Shown piece by piece: positions 32,819-43,818 of a stretch of DNA of 64,000 nt; the stretch's first letter is position 1, and every line of letters starts with the position of its first letter. The translations under genes and the position numbers were made by a program. The DNA is from Erinaceus europaeus (lineage: Eukaryota > Chordata > Mammalia > Eulipotyphla > Erinaceidae): contig NC_080176.1 of NCBI RefSeq assembly GCF_950295315.1, forward strand, positions 31,007,669-31,071,668, written 5' to 3'. Under the pieces are notes generated by a model. It saw nothing but the letters and a program-made list of their open reading frames with translations, was not told where the DNA came from and searched no databases.

Positions 32819-34111
32819 CTTTTTTCTTTTTTATTTAAGAAAGGATTAATTAACAAAACCATAGGGTAGGAGGGGTACAGTTCCACACAATTCCCACCAC
32901 CCATTCTCCATATCCCACCCCCTCCCCTGATAGCTTTCCCATTCTCTATCCCTCTGGGAGCATGGACCCAGGGTCATTGTGGTTGCAGAAGGTGTAGAAG
33001 GTCTGGCTTCTGTAATTGCTTCCCCGCTGAACATGGGCGCTGAACATGGTCCATATTCCCAGTCTGCCTCTCTCTTTCCATAGTAGGGTGGGTCTCTGGG
33101 AAAGCGGAGCTCCAGGACACATTGGTGGGGTCTTCAGTCTAGGGAAGCCTGACCAGGTCCTGATGACATCTGGAACCTGGTGACTGAAAAGAGAGTTAAC
33201 ATATGAAGCCAAACAAATTGTTGAGCAATCATGGACCCAAAGCTTGGAATAGTGGAGAGGAAGTGTTAGGGGGGTACTCACTGCAAACTCTAGTGTATTT
33301 CTGCTTTCAGGTATATATTTTGCAGTAGTTTACGGATACGTGTGAACATATGCTCTCTCTCACAGAAACTGGTGTATATCTAGGTTTTTGGACTTTGTTA
33401 GAAAGTGAACCACCTGAGATGGTATTAGAGTATACTATGAAAGGAAAGGTCTCACCCGAGTAATGAAGCTGAAGGGTTGTCATTCCACACGTGAAGTCTC
33501 TGGACAGTCTGAAGTGAAGCATGTTGAGGTGGCAATCGTTGTGTTGGTTAGGTTGTGATTGGCAGATGCAATATTATTTGATATGGATTGGGAGAGGCAT
33601 ATGGGAAAGTGGGCCCTATCCAATGGTTCCAGGACTGGGGGAAGTAGAGGCTCTATAGTGGAGATGTGAGGTTCCTGCTGTCTTAGGGTTCAAAAAGACA
33701 ATGGATAGTTAATGTTATCATCACATTATTTGGTAATTGGGTTAACTTTGAAAAGTCCTTTTGTTAGGGTTTGCTGTATAGTACCCAGTATCTTGTATAT
33801 AGCTGTGCTATTGGTTGCTTCTGATCTACTTGGTCTAGGCTTTTGAGAGAGTCTGCATATCAGTTACACAGCCTATATATTAAAAAGATTCAGTTTGTAT
33901 TTTGAAAAACTTCGAGACATACAATTAATTTTCCCCCTCTCATATTAATTAACTAGTGATTTATATGACTACATTTTACTAGGAGTGTACATAAACACCA
34001 TTCCCACCACCAAAAGACTGTGACCCATCCCTCCCACCCACTCCCACCCCCCACTGGCCCAGGAAGCTGCATGTCTACTGCTCACCACAGGGTTTTTACT
34101 TTGGTGCCCTA
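32819..34111 (-). mobile_element. 1.29-kb L1-3'UTR-type retroelement copy
   Basis: A perfect 17-bp duplication TCTTTGTTATTTTCTTT at 32802-32818 and 34112-34128 shows this is one insertion on the - strand. It begins near GGCACCAAAGTAAAAACCCTG, which resembles the start of the 3' UTR of the L1 at 41709, and ends with a T-run (poly-A). I infer that it is a 5'-truncated L1 of a subfamily with an unusually long 3' UTR. The motif GGTGGGAATGGTGT...TAAATCACTA...TTAATTAAT occurs near its 5' end (about 34020-33950), and a related end module is present in other copies, so the UTR looks internally duplicated. No long conserved protein is seen. Confidence 0.75.
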
Positions 34112-35097
34112 TCTTTGTTATTTTCTTTGCAAGTTCCTGTGATCAAATAACTAAGAAGAGGTTCTACTTAGATCCTATCCATTTTTGTAAATACCAATAC
34201 ATATGCAGCTATGCACACAATAGATGCTTTATAAGTGATGGGATGCCGTCCGATTAATTATATTGGAAAAATCAGATGGAGAATCTTTCTAATACCTATT
34301 TCATTCAAGGCAGGTAAATTGTACCTTCATATTCTATTGTCTCTGGCTTCATTTGTAATCAGAAAATGGAGTCCTGCAGCCTACACAACATTTTAGCTGC
34401 AATTTGTTGCTCTCCTCGAGTTTGTACAACACTGAACCACCTCATTTTGATATTTAAGAGTGGCAAAGAAAGTCTTGGGAAGATTGTAATTTGTAAAAAG
34501 GGAAAGTCAAGAGTATGATCACCTATTTTGAGAAGGCTGGATGTTGTGGGAAATTGCTTTGGTTAGTTGGCCTCTTACCTCTTACATTCCTGCTGTTACC
34601 TTGCCCTCCATCACCAGTGACCTAAAAATCACATAATTTCGACTATTCACAAAACCCGTTCCCATCTGTTGTATGTGGCTTATACACTTACCCCCTCTAT
34701 TGCCAACAAACATGTGTAAATCTTTTTACCTCACAGCTAGCCTTCTGTTGCTCAGTGGCTGACTTTCTTTCTTGAATGACTTAAAGCAATTTTTCCCACA
34801 TTTCTGTCTAATTCTGCCCTCCTCTCTTTTCCCTTTCAGTGCTTATTAAGTACTTCCCAAACTGAGTGTGGCTCATAGTTACTACATTTTCAAATAACAC
34901 TGCAGATAATTCAGATGCACATTAATTTCCTTTGGAAAACTGTTAGTCTAGAAGACCATGGTAGACTAATGAAGCCACAGATAGCTGAAAACAGTCTACT
35001 CATTGAGTCATATTATTTCATAACTCTGGCCATTTCTGTCTCCATATTTGTAGCAGTAGTTTATAAATTGCCCAAGTTACTTTTTAATTATTTTTAA

Positions 35098-35393
35098 ATT
35101 TAATTTACTTACTTATTTTTGCCACCAGGATTATCACTGGGGCTCAGCAATAGCATAATGACTCCACTACCCCCAGAAGCCCTTGATCCCCATTTTTTAA
35201 GAGGGTAAGAGGTAGAGAGTAAGAGAGACAGAAAGAGAAAATGGGAGATGGAGAGACACCGGCAGCACTGTTTGACAGCTCATAAAGCTTCCACTGCTCA
35301 TAAAGGTCTACAGGAGTGGACCAGGGGATTCAACCTAGGTCTTTGTATATGGTAATATGTGTACTTTACCTGATACACCACAAGTCCAACAAT
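35098..35393 (-). mobile_element. Family A SINE, old
   Basis: GCCACCAGGATTATCACTGGGG, ACTCCACTACCCCCAGAAGC and GGGGATTCAACCTAGGTC. Confidence 0.7.
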
Positions 35394-35475
35394 TATTTTA
35401 TAGGCAGTAAACAGTCAGTAAATGTTGATTTAGTGAATAAACTTTATTCAGGAATTACAGGGTCTATACAGTATT

Positions 35476-35476
<1 letters not shown>

Positions 35477-35514
<38 letters not shown>
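35477..35514. repeat. (TA)n microsatellite
   Basis: About 19 uninterrupted AT units. Confidence 0.95.
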
Positions 35515-35517
<3 letters not shown>

Positions 35518-36589
35518 TAAAAGAATAATGAAAATCTCTAGTACTTGAAACTGACATATCTTATCTAAAAAACTTTTAAGATTCTTCATTTCTTCTTGCC
35601 TCTGTAACCACCCACCTCTCCACAAATTTTGAACCTCTCTCTTTTCTTATTCATTCCATATATGCCTCCAGAGTTAAAAGAAATCTCAATATTAATTGGA
35701 GTTAAGATGATTGTACTGCTGTTGCTAAGACTTTGGCAGGTTTCTTACAAGCTAATATCACTGCATGGGGTCCATTTGCTCTGTGTAGCTATTCTGTGGT
35801 ACAGTGAGAATACCTTGATTAATATGCTACATGAAAATAAAATGGATTTGGAAAAAATTATACCATACTCTCATAAATATTAATTCACATTTGTATGGAA
35901 TTGCACATAATTTTCAATATATTCTGGAATACCTTCTGTGAAAGAAGATTTGATCTCCAAAGAGAATGGTGTAATTTAAAAAAAACTACAGTTGATACAT
36001 TATTAAACATCATTTGTTTATTAATCTAGTACATTGCATGCATATGTTGTAGGGCCAGAGGTGGGTGGTGTAAGAAAGCTTTACTTTTTTTTTACGCTAT
36101 GGGTGGGTGGGTTCTTAACATTCAAAGTGGCACAATTTAATCATATTATATAGAAGTGGTATGTGATGGGACTAACCTTGCTGTTTCTATTTACATTACC
36201 ATTGTTCCTGAGTGTCCTTTCATGATAGTTCATGATTTTGCTACAAGTAAGACTAAGTATCAATAGTTGTGGTAATCAGATGTCTGGCATAGCTAACTGT
36301 GGTGTAGATGCTACACAACAGAATAGTTGAACACTTACTAGTTGCTTGGCATAGTGGATAAGCTTCTGGGAGTGGAATCAATGATCACATGAACTTGTTT
36401 CCATCTTAACTTGTCCCCCAAACACTTCCCACCAAATTCTTATGGCTTCAGGATAGCTGATGTTAGCAGAGGTGAAATCATCTGCATTGATAGCAGCTAG
36501 AAGCATTATAGGATTGCTGCTTTTGATATTTCTCGCTCTGAAAATAACCTTTTTTTCACTGCAAGGACTTTTTTACTTGATTTTGATTT

Positions 36590-36648
36590 TCCTCTCCCTC
36601 TCCCTCTCCCTCTTCCTCTTCCTCTCCCTCTCTTTCTCTCTCTCTCTT
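36590..36648. repeat. (CTCCCT)n/(CTCTTC)n pyrimidine tract
   Basis: Imperfect CT-rich hexamers followed by a short TCTC run. Confidence 0.9.
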
Positions 36649-37097
36649 TCGATGCCAGCAGTGCTGCCTTGGTTTCTTGATTCCCTGCCTCAATCCACTT
36701 TTTTAGTGTATTTCACTCTGTGTTACAGGCAGTTTGCCATATGATTAGATTACTGCTGTGGTGTATGGGCTCTCTTATTTTCTTTACTAAGAATATGTAC
36801 ATATTCATATGTCACCTATTATCTTCCTGGCTATATATTTAGCACTACTGAAATGAATGACACTTAGTCCTTGCCCTCATTTTTACCAGGGAATTATGTT
36901 ACCAACTGCCTCAGGGCCTTTGCACAAACTGTTACCTGCTTCAATTTTCATAACTACGTCAAGAAGCATTCATCTCCAAAGTACCAACTGTGCTATTCCT
37001 GACTCAACCATTTCTTCTAGTTTCAGCATCCTTTATCTTTCCTTCAAAGCAAACCAGCTTATATTTATAATCTATGTTTATGCAATTTAATTTGTAA

Positions 37098-37309
37098 TTG
37101 TCAGGCACTAGCAAACCTGGTGTTACCATGTGAAAGGATCCAGGTTCAAGCTGCTGGTCCACACTGGCATGGAGGAAGATTTAGGAACAGTGCTGCTGAT
37201 GTCTCTCCTTCTCTATCTCCCCATCCCTTTCAGTTTCTCTCTGTCTCTCAGATGCAAGAAGTAGTGGGTGGGGCTGCACCAGGTGCAGTGGTGTAGTGGT
37301 ACATGCTCC
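37098..37309 (+). mobile_element. Old family A' SINE, 5' part, split by Vingi
   Basis: A diverged tRNA-like head (GTCAGGCACTAGCAAACCTGG, with a GGTTCAAGCTGC B-box) and a CT-rich middle. The 3' end of the same SINE resumes after the Vingi insertion at 38754. Confidence 0.65.
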
Positions 37310-37402
37310 TTCTTCTTCTTCTTCTTCTCCTTCTCCTTCTCCTTCTCCTTCTCCTTCTCCTTCTCCTTCTCCTTCTCCTTCTCCTTCTTCTTCTTCTTCT
37401 TC
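37308..37402 (-). repeat. (GAA)n/(GGAGAA)n tail of the Vingi copy
   Basis: On + it reads CTTCTT triplets, then about nine TTCTCC hexamers, then TTC triplets again. It lies exactly where the 3' tail of the element belongs, so it is probably an expanded LINE tail rather than an independent microsatellite. Confidence 0.85.
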
Positions 37403-38741
37403 TGTTTGCCCTTCTTCCGTAGCCAATCAACAGCATCAGGTTGAGCCTGATGTAAAGTTTCGAGACCTCCTTTGAATCTGGAGAGGTGGCAGTCGTTGAC
37501 TATGTGGGTCATAGTCTGTCTGGAGCCGCAGGGGCAGTTCGGGTCATCTCTGGCTCCCCAGCGATGGAACATAGCGGCGCACTGGCCATGGCCTGTTCGA
37601 TAGCGATTGAGGAGGGCCCAATCATAACGTGCTAGGTCAAAGCCGGGTTGACGCTTGCAGGGGTCTGTGATGAGGTGTTTGTTCTTTACCTCAGATGACT
37701 GCCAGCTCTGTTTCCAAGAGACTGGAACAGAGAAGTTCAGTGTAGGCGTAGGGGACCAGATTGGGTGATGAGACGTCAAGCGTTGAACAGGGTGGGCGAA
37801 TATATCCGCATATATTGGCAGGTCCGGTCGAGCGTAGAAGTGGGAAATGAACTTAGATGATGCCGCATCCCGACGAATATCTGGCGGGGCGATGTTGCTA
37901 AGAACTGGCAGCCATGGAACCGGGGTGGAACGGATGGTTCCAGAAATTATCCTCATGGAGGAATATAATTTGGAATCGACCAAGTGGACATGGGGGCTAC
38001 GGAACCATACTGGGGCACAGTATTCTGCAGTGGAATAGCATAATGCCAGAGATGATGATCGTAGTGTGGAAGTGCTCGCGCCCCATGAGGAGCTGGCCAG
38101 TCTTGCAATGATGTTATTCTTCGCGCCTACCTTTGCTGCAGTTTTTATGAGATGTTTGTGAAATGACAGGGTGCGATCGAGAGTAACGCCAAGATAGACT
38201 GGCTGGGCTTCATGCCGGATTCTCATATCGCCAAGCTGCACATTAAGCTCACGTGAGGCCGAGGCATGGTGTAGATGGAAAACAGATGATACCGTTTTTG
38301 CAGTGCTAGCGATTAGTCACCATTTTTTACAGTAATCAGATATCAGAGACATGTCTTTCGTGAGTGTTTCCTCGAGGATGTCGAACTTGGATGCCTGAGT
38401 TGCACAGCAGATGACATCGGCGTAGATGAACTTCCTTGAAGAAGTTTCTGGGAGGTCATTGATGTAAATATTAAATAGCATAGGAGCCAGAACAGAGCCC
38501 TGGGAGAGGCCACTTGAGACAAGTCTCCATCTGCTAGACTTGTCACCCAGATGTACCCGGAAACTTCTGTTTTGGAGAAGAAACGATATAGTGTTGGCCA
38601 CCCATGGAGGCAGGCATCTTGAGATCTTGACTAGGAGACCATGGTGCCAGACCGTGTCATAGGCTGCTGTGATATCAACAAAGACAGCACCCATCTTTAA
38701 ATTCTTCTGGAATCCATTTTCAATGTAAGTTGAGAGGGCCA
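37310..38741 (-). mobile_element. Vingi-type non-LTR retrotransposon, 5'-truncated
   Basis: A LINE insertion of about 1.43 kb on the - strand, with a perfect 12-bp target duplication GGTACATGCTCC at 37298-37309 and 38742-38753. The element enters inside the reverse-transcriptase domain at 38741; endonuclease and N-terminal RT are absent. It ends in a purine-rich microsatellite tail at 37310-37402. The protein belongs to the Ingi/Vingi part of the I/Jockey LINEs, judged from the RT, the FKGGLE/AVDWL ending and the hedgehog context. Vingi was described in hedgehogs by Kojima and colleagues (2011, from memory), who discussed horizontal transfer. It is unlike L1, L2 or BovB. Confidence 0.85.
37348..38741 (-). 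pseudogene. Vingi ORF2 remnant (RT C-terminal part and tail domain), inactivated
   Basis: One reading frame runs from 38741 down to the tail with a single in-frame stop, TGA at 38317-38319, just after the DYCKKW segment. Visible RT blocks, in order, are FVDITAAYDTVWHHGLL, LPPWVANTISFLLQNRSFRV, LSQGSVLAPMLFNIYINDLP and then the catalytic box, which reads YADV at 38413-38424 where RTs have YADD. Then come YLGVTLDRTLSFHKHL and a C-terminal region with a Cys/His cluster (CPCGSRQTMTHIVNDC). The normal stop after KKGK is lost by a small deletion, so the frame runs on into the microsatellite as a K/E run. The lost Asp and the stop codon make the copy non-functional even apart from its truncation. 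Confidence 0.85.
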
Positions 38742-38753
38742 GGTACATGCTCC

Positions 38754-38800
38754 AAGCCCCAGTGATAACCTTGGTGGTGAGGGTGCAGGGGGAGAAGTGT
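38754..38800 (+). mobile_element. Old family A' SINE, 3' part, split by Vingi
   Basis: AAGCCCCAGTGATAACCTTGG is the usual 3' end of these SINEs. It continues the copy that starts at 37098. Confidence 0.6.
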
Positions 38801-39519
38801 TTATCTCTACATTGTAAACAGCATGAAGTGGAGATTTTCCCCCCACATGATTGATTTCCTAGAAACTGTAGGACAGTTCTAAGTCTTTACTTGGTGTATA
38901 CTGGGTGTATATGAACATTACTTGTTGAATGAGTAAAAGTTTCACAGTAGAAGAAAGGTCTTCATGAGAGAACAGCACTGCTAAGGGGAGGGGCATTGAA
39001 TTAAAAGGGAGAGGGAGGGCTTTTGTGATCCTTGCAGAGCACAAGTTAAATAATGTCCAGGATCCCAGACAGTTATAGCTGACTTGGGAATAGATACTGA
39101 AAAGCACTCTATGTGTTAAGTGAGATGAGAGGCACTTTGATACTGAGAAATAGACCGGGTAACTGCCTAGAGAATATTGGGAGGAGTTTTTAAAAAGTCA
39201 TCTTTATAAACTTATGAAATGGTTGTTAAGGGAAGCTTTTGTTTCATTTTATTTTGTAAGTGTGCATTTAGAATCAATAATTTGATAATCTGTGCTTGGG
39301 GTAATGCTCTATGAGAGAGTTTTTCCCTTTGTAAACAAGATCCTGTTCACTCATTCATGATTTTGCACCAAATCCTTTTTCATTTTAGTAGTCAAGGATA
39401 GCCATACATGTCATGTAATGTCATTTAATTTATGAACCCATTCCATATATGAATTTCAGTGACATTACCAAATCTTTTAATTTGTCACATCAGCCTATAT
39501 TTTGAGTATGATTTTAGAT

Positions 39520-39805
<286 letters not shown>

Positions 39806-41118
39806 TAAACCCTTCATTGGGTACCTGCTTCTCTTTCTCTTTTCCTAACAGGTGGAGGAAAATTCCTTGGTAGGATTCTGACTGGTTGACTGCCTGCAAT
39901 CCTGTGTGCTTATTTCTACAAGAATACACCATACCAATCTTTGTGTTTTCACTGTTATTTGAAACCTCAGCGAAGTACCATTTTAGTCAGCTGTATGCTG
40001 CTTAACAAAGCTTGATGCAGGTGTTACAGGTGTTTCTGGCAGACCTACTGAAGTCTTGATGATAGATCAAAATGAATTGGCTTATGGGGTAGCAGATAAA
40101 TCGTCATAGTCAGGACAAACTAAAGAGGTAGCTTTGATAACATACATTATCTCCAAGTTTTGAGGTGGTAGAAATGGTTGTTTTTGTTTAGGCAGAAGCT
40201 TGCATAAGATCACTATTTTCCAGGGAAGCTCAAATATTGCAGCATATGGGAGAGCGATGGTGGAGAAATAATTTGACTTTTGTTCCCTTTAGTTCTTCCT
40301 AGCCCTTCATTCAAGAAGATCTTTGTGACCTACTGATTGTTTGAAAGTCTGGTAGTGGGGCTTATTGACCTATTAATAGTTAGGTTTCAGTGATCCTGGC
40401 ATCTAAAGAAGCTTTCTTTCTACCTGTGGAAATCCTCGCATGAAATAGATTAATAATGAGAAACGAAGCTGTTTATAGCATTTTTTTTCCCTACTCAAAT
40501 CCAGAGGCTTTAGTGCCTGCTGAGTTACTTGTGTCCTGGGTGTGTTTTGTTTGCTTGTGGCAGTGCCACTGGGTGGGATTTACTGTCACTTGAAGGAAGG
40601 GATTGTGGTTCACAGAGCAGGTGCTGCTAATTAGAAGCTGAACAGGTAATTTCAAGTTTGCAAATGTTTCTTTGCACAGGAGAAAGATCTGGGTTTGTAC
40701 AAACCAAATGTTTCAAAATCTCATAGATCATTAGAAACTCATTATGAATCTTATTAGACACAAATCCCTACCCCATCTATAGTACCTAGTAAATCAACAT
40801 CTCCAAAGTAGTAAGGCATAGAACTTTGTAGTGTCAGAAGTGTTCTGTTTAATAATGGTACATAGGTTTGGAATTCACTCTCTAAAATCATTAAGATGAT
40901 ACTTGGTAATGATTTACTTATTTTTAACTAGGTGTGGAAGGACCAAAATCCTGCATAATATCTAGTAGGTAGTTTTCAAAGTTCAGTTTGATAGATAAAG
41001 AAAGATACGTCCCTGAGAAAACCTGTGTAGCTATGGATTTAGCAGTGGCTCAGAGATTCCAAGTAACGTGTCTGAAAATCAGACACACAAGACATTGGTT
41101 CTTAAAAGTACATAGGTG

Positions 41119-41470
41119 GGGGGTCAGGCGGTGGCGCAGTGGGTTAAGCGCACGTGGTGCAAGGTGCAAGGACCTGCGTAAGGATCCCGGTTTGAGCCCC
41201 CGGCTCCCCACCTGCAGGGGAGTTGCTTCACAGGCGGTGAAACAGGTCTGCAGGTGTCTGTCTTTCTCTCCCCCTCTCTGTCTTCCCCTCCTATCTCCAT
41301 TTCTCTCTGTCCTATCCAACAACGAATAACATCAACAATGGCAATAATGATAACCACAACGAGGCTACAACAACAAGGGCAACAAAAGGGGGAGAAAAAT
41401 GGCCTCCAGGAGCAGTGGATTCATGGTGCAGGTACCGAGCCCAGCAATAACCCTGGAGGAAAAAAACCAA
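41119..41470 (+). mobile_element. Family A SINE, full length, best example
   Basis: This copy defines the family. It has a tRNA-like head with A-box TGGCGCAGTGG and B-box GGTTTGAGCC (41189-41198), then CACCTGCAGGGGAGTTGCTTC, then a CT-rich body ending CTCTGTCCTATCC. An (AAC/AAT)n stretch follows, then a 3' part AGGAGCAGTGGATTCATGGTG and AGCCCAGCAATAACCCTGGAGG, and an A-rich tail. A perfect 15-bp duplication AAAAGTACATAGGTG lies at 41104-41118 and 41471-41485. Transcribed by Pol III and moved by LINE machinery. Low divergence makes it one of the youngest insertions here. Confidence 0.95.
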
Positions 41471-41504
41471 AAAAGTACATAGGTGTCTTGAAATGCTAGA
41501 TTGA

Positions 41505-41690
41505 TAATACAGTAATAATAGATATTATCATTTATCTATAACATGCCACAAAATATTTATTTATAGAGGACTCATATCAATATAAGTCACAAAAATCCTG
41601 ATTGGTAGATAATATTATATATATTTATCAGATGAGAAATCTGGGACCAAAAGTTTACTGTGATCTCTTTCAGGTTACTTGGAATGAATA
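41505..41690 (+). mobile_element. Possible MIR/L2 fossil
   Basis: AAAATCCTGATTGGTAGATAAT, ATTTATCAGATGAGAAATCTG and GGACCAAAAGTTTACTG resemble the MIR/L2 3' region. Confidence 0.45.
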
Positions 41691-41744
41691 TCAGATTGCC
41701 CTTTTGTGCATTTATTTATTTATTCTATTTTTTTTTTTTTACTT

Positions 41745-42010
41745 TTTTAAAATTTCTTTATTGGGGATTATGTTTTACATTCCACAGTACATATAATAGT
41801 TTGTACATGCATAACTTTTCTCAGTTTTCCACATAATAATACAACCCCCAGTAGGTTGTCTGCCATCTTTTTTTATACCTGTACTCTCCCCCCCACCCAC
41901 CCTGGAGTCTTTTACTTTGGTGCAATACACCAATTCCACTTCAGGTTCTACTTGCGTTTTCTCTTCTGACTTTGTTTTTCAACTTCTGCTGAGAGTGAGA
42001 TCATCCCATA
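41745..42010 (-). mobile_element. L1 3' UTR and poly(A) region
   Basis: On the - strand it starts near CACCAAAGTAAAAGACTCCAG, has a short G-rich run (complement of the C-run at 41888-41900), and ends CCAATAAAGAAATTTT. The A-rich tail is the T-run just left of 41745. It is short (about 250 bp) compared with the related 1.3-kb element at 32819. Confidence 0.75.
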
Positions 42011-43550
42011 TTCATCCTTCTGTTTCTAACTTACTTCACTTAACATGGTTTCTTCAAGCTCCATCCAAGATGGGCTGAAAACAGTGAAGTCACCGTTTTT
42101 AATAACTGAGTAGTATCCCATTGTGTATATATAGCACAACTTACTCAGCCACTCATCTGTTGTTGGAAACCTGGGTTGCTTCAGGTTTTGACTATTACAA
42201 ATTGTGCTGCTAAGAACATAGATATACACAAATATTTTGGATGGGTGTGCTGGGTTCCTTAGGAAATATCCCCAGGAGAGGAATTGCAGGATCATAGGAC
42301 AGGCCCATTTCTAGCCTTCTGAGAGTTTTCAGACTGTTCTCCACAGAGGCTGGACCCATTTACATTCCTACCAGCAGTGTAGGAGGGTTTCTTTGTCCCC
42401 ACAACCTCTCTAGCATTTGGTGCTGCTACCTTTTCTGATGTATGACATTCTCACAGGAGTGAAGTGGTATTTCATTATTGTCTTTATTTGCATTTCTCTG
42501 ACAATCAAAGGCTTGGAGCATTTTCATGTATTTCTAGGCCTTTTGGATCTCTTCTGTGGTGAGTAATCTGTCCATGTCCTCTCCCCATTTTTGAATTTTT
42601 TTTCTTGTTGTTGAGTTTGGCAAGCTCTTTATATATTTTGGTTATTAGCCTCTTGTCTGATATATGGCATGTAAAGATCTTCTCCCATTCTGTGAGGGGT
42701 CTCTTTGTTAGGGTACTGGTGTCTTTTGCTCTACAGAAGCTTTTTAATTTGATGTAGTCCCTTAGGTTTATACTTGCCTTAGTCTTCTTTGTAATTGGAT
42801 TTGTTTCATTGAAGATGTCTTTACAATTTATTTATGTGGAAGAGAGTTCTGCCAATATTTTCCTCTAAGTATCTGATAGTTTCTGGTCTAATATCCAAGT
42901 TCTTGATCCACTTGGAATTTACTTTTATGTTTGGTGAAATATAGTGGTTGAGTTTCTACCTGTTTCAACACAGTTTTTCCAACATGATTTGTCAAAGAGA
43001 CTCTCCTTTCCCCATTTAATTGTCTGGGAACCTTTGTCAAAGATTAGATGTCCATAGGTGTGGGGCTTACTTCTGGGATCTCAATTCTATTCCACTGGTC
43101 ACTGTGTCTATTCATGTTGCATTACCAAGCAGTTATGATTATAGTGGCTCTATAATACAATTTGAGATCTGGGAGTGTGATGCCTCCAGTTCTGTTCTTT
43201 CTTCTCAAGATTGTTTTGGCAATTCTAGGTCTTTTCTGGTTCCAGGTAAACATTTGTAGCATTTGTTCTATTCTCCTAAAAAATGTGGTTGGGATCTTGA
43301 TGGGGATAGCATTAAATTTGTATATGGCTCTGGGTAGTATATTCATTTTAATGATGTTAATTCTTCCAACCCATGAACATGGAATATCTTATCACTTTTT
43401 TGTGTCTTTTTCTAATTCATTGAATAGTGACTCATAAATTTTAGTATACAAGTCATCCACTTCTTCTGTTAGGTTTATTCCTAGATATTTTATTGGTTTT
43501 GTTGCTATAGTAAAAGGAATTGATTTCTGGATTTCACCTTCTTTTTTGTA

Positions 43551-43818
43551 ATATTTATTTATTTATTTATTACTTTTTGTTGCCCTTGTTTTTATTGTTG
43601 TAGTTATTATTGTTATTGATGGCATTGTTATATAGGACAGATAGAAATGGAGAGAGGAGGGGAAGACAGAGGGGGGGAGAGAAAGATAGACACCAGCAGA
43701 CCTGCTTCAATGCCTGTGAAGTGACTCCGCTGCAGGTGGGGAGCTGGGGACTCGAACTGGGATCCTTATGTGGGTCCTTGCACTTCATGCCACGTGGGCT
43801 TAACCCATCTGACTCACT
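43551..43818 (-). mobile_element. Family A SINE inserted in L1 ORF2
   Basis: A - strand copy lying between the L1 RT block and the C-terminal block, so it is younger than the L1. The flanks resemble each other (GATTTCACCTT and GATTTCATCTA), but the duplication is not clean. Confidence 0.85.

Noticed and set aside
37213..38241. 342-codon frame as an intact host gene
   Set aside because: It is the C-terminal part of a Vingi LINE polyprotein, with borders set by a 12-bp target duplication and a microsatellite tail.
41119..41200. tRNA gene
   Set aside because: The head has Pol III A and B boxes but no complete cloverleaf. It is the tRNA-derived part of a SINE, as are all similar heads here.
43122..43346. 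Possible host gene frame [17 protein letters not shown]...
   Set aside because: This is the conserved ORF2 C-terminal region of L1.
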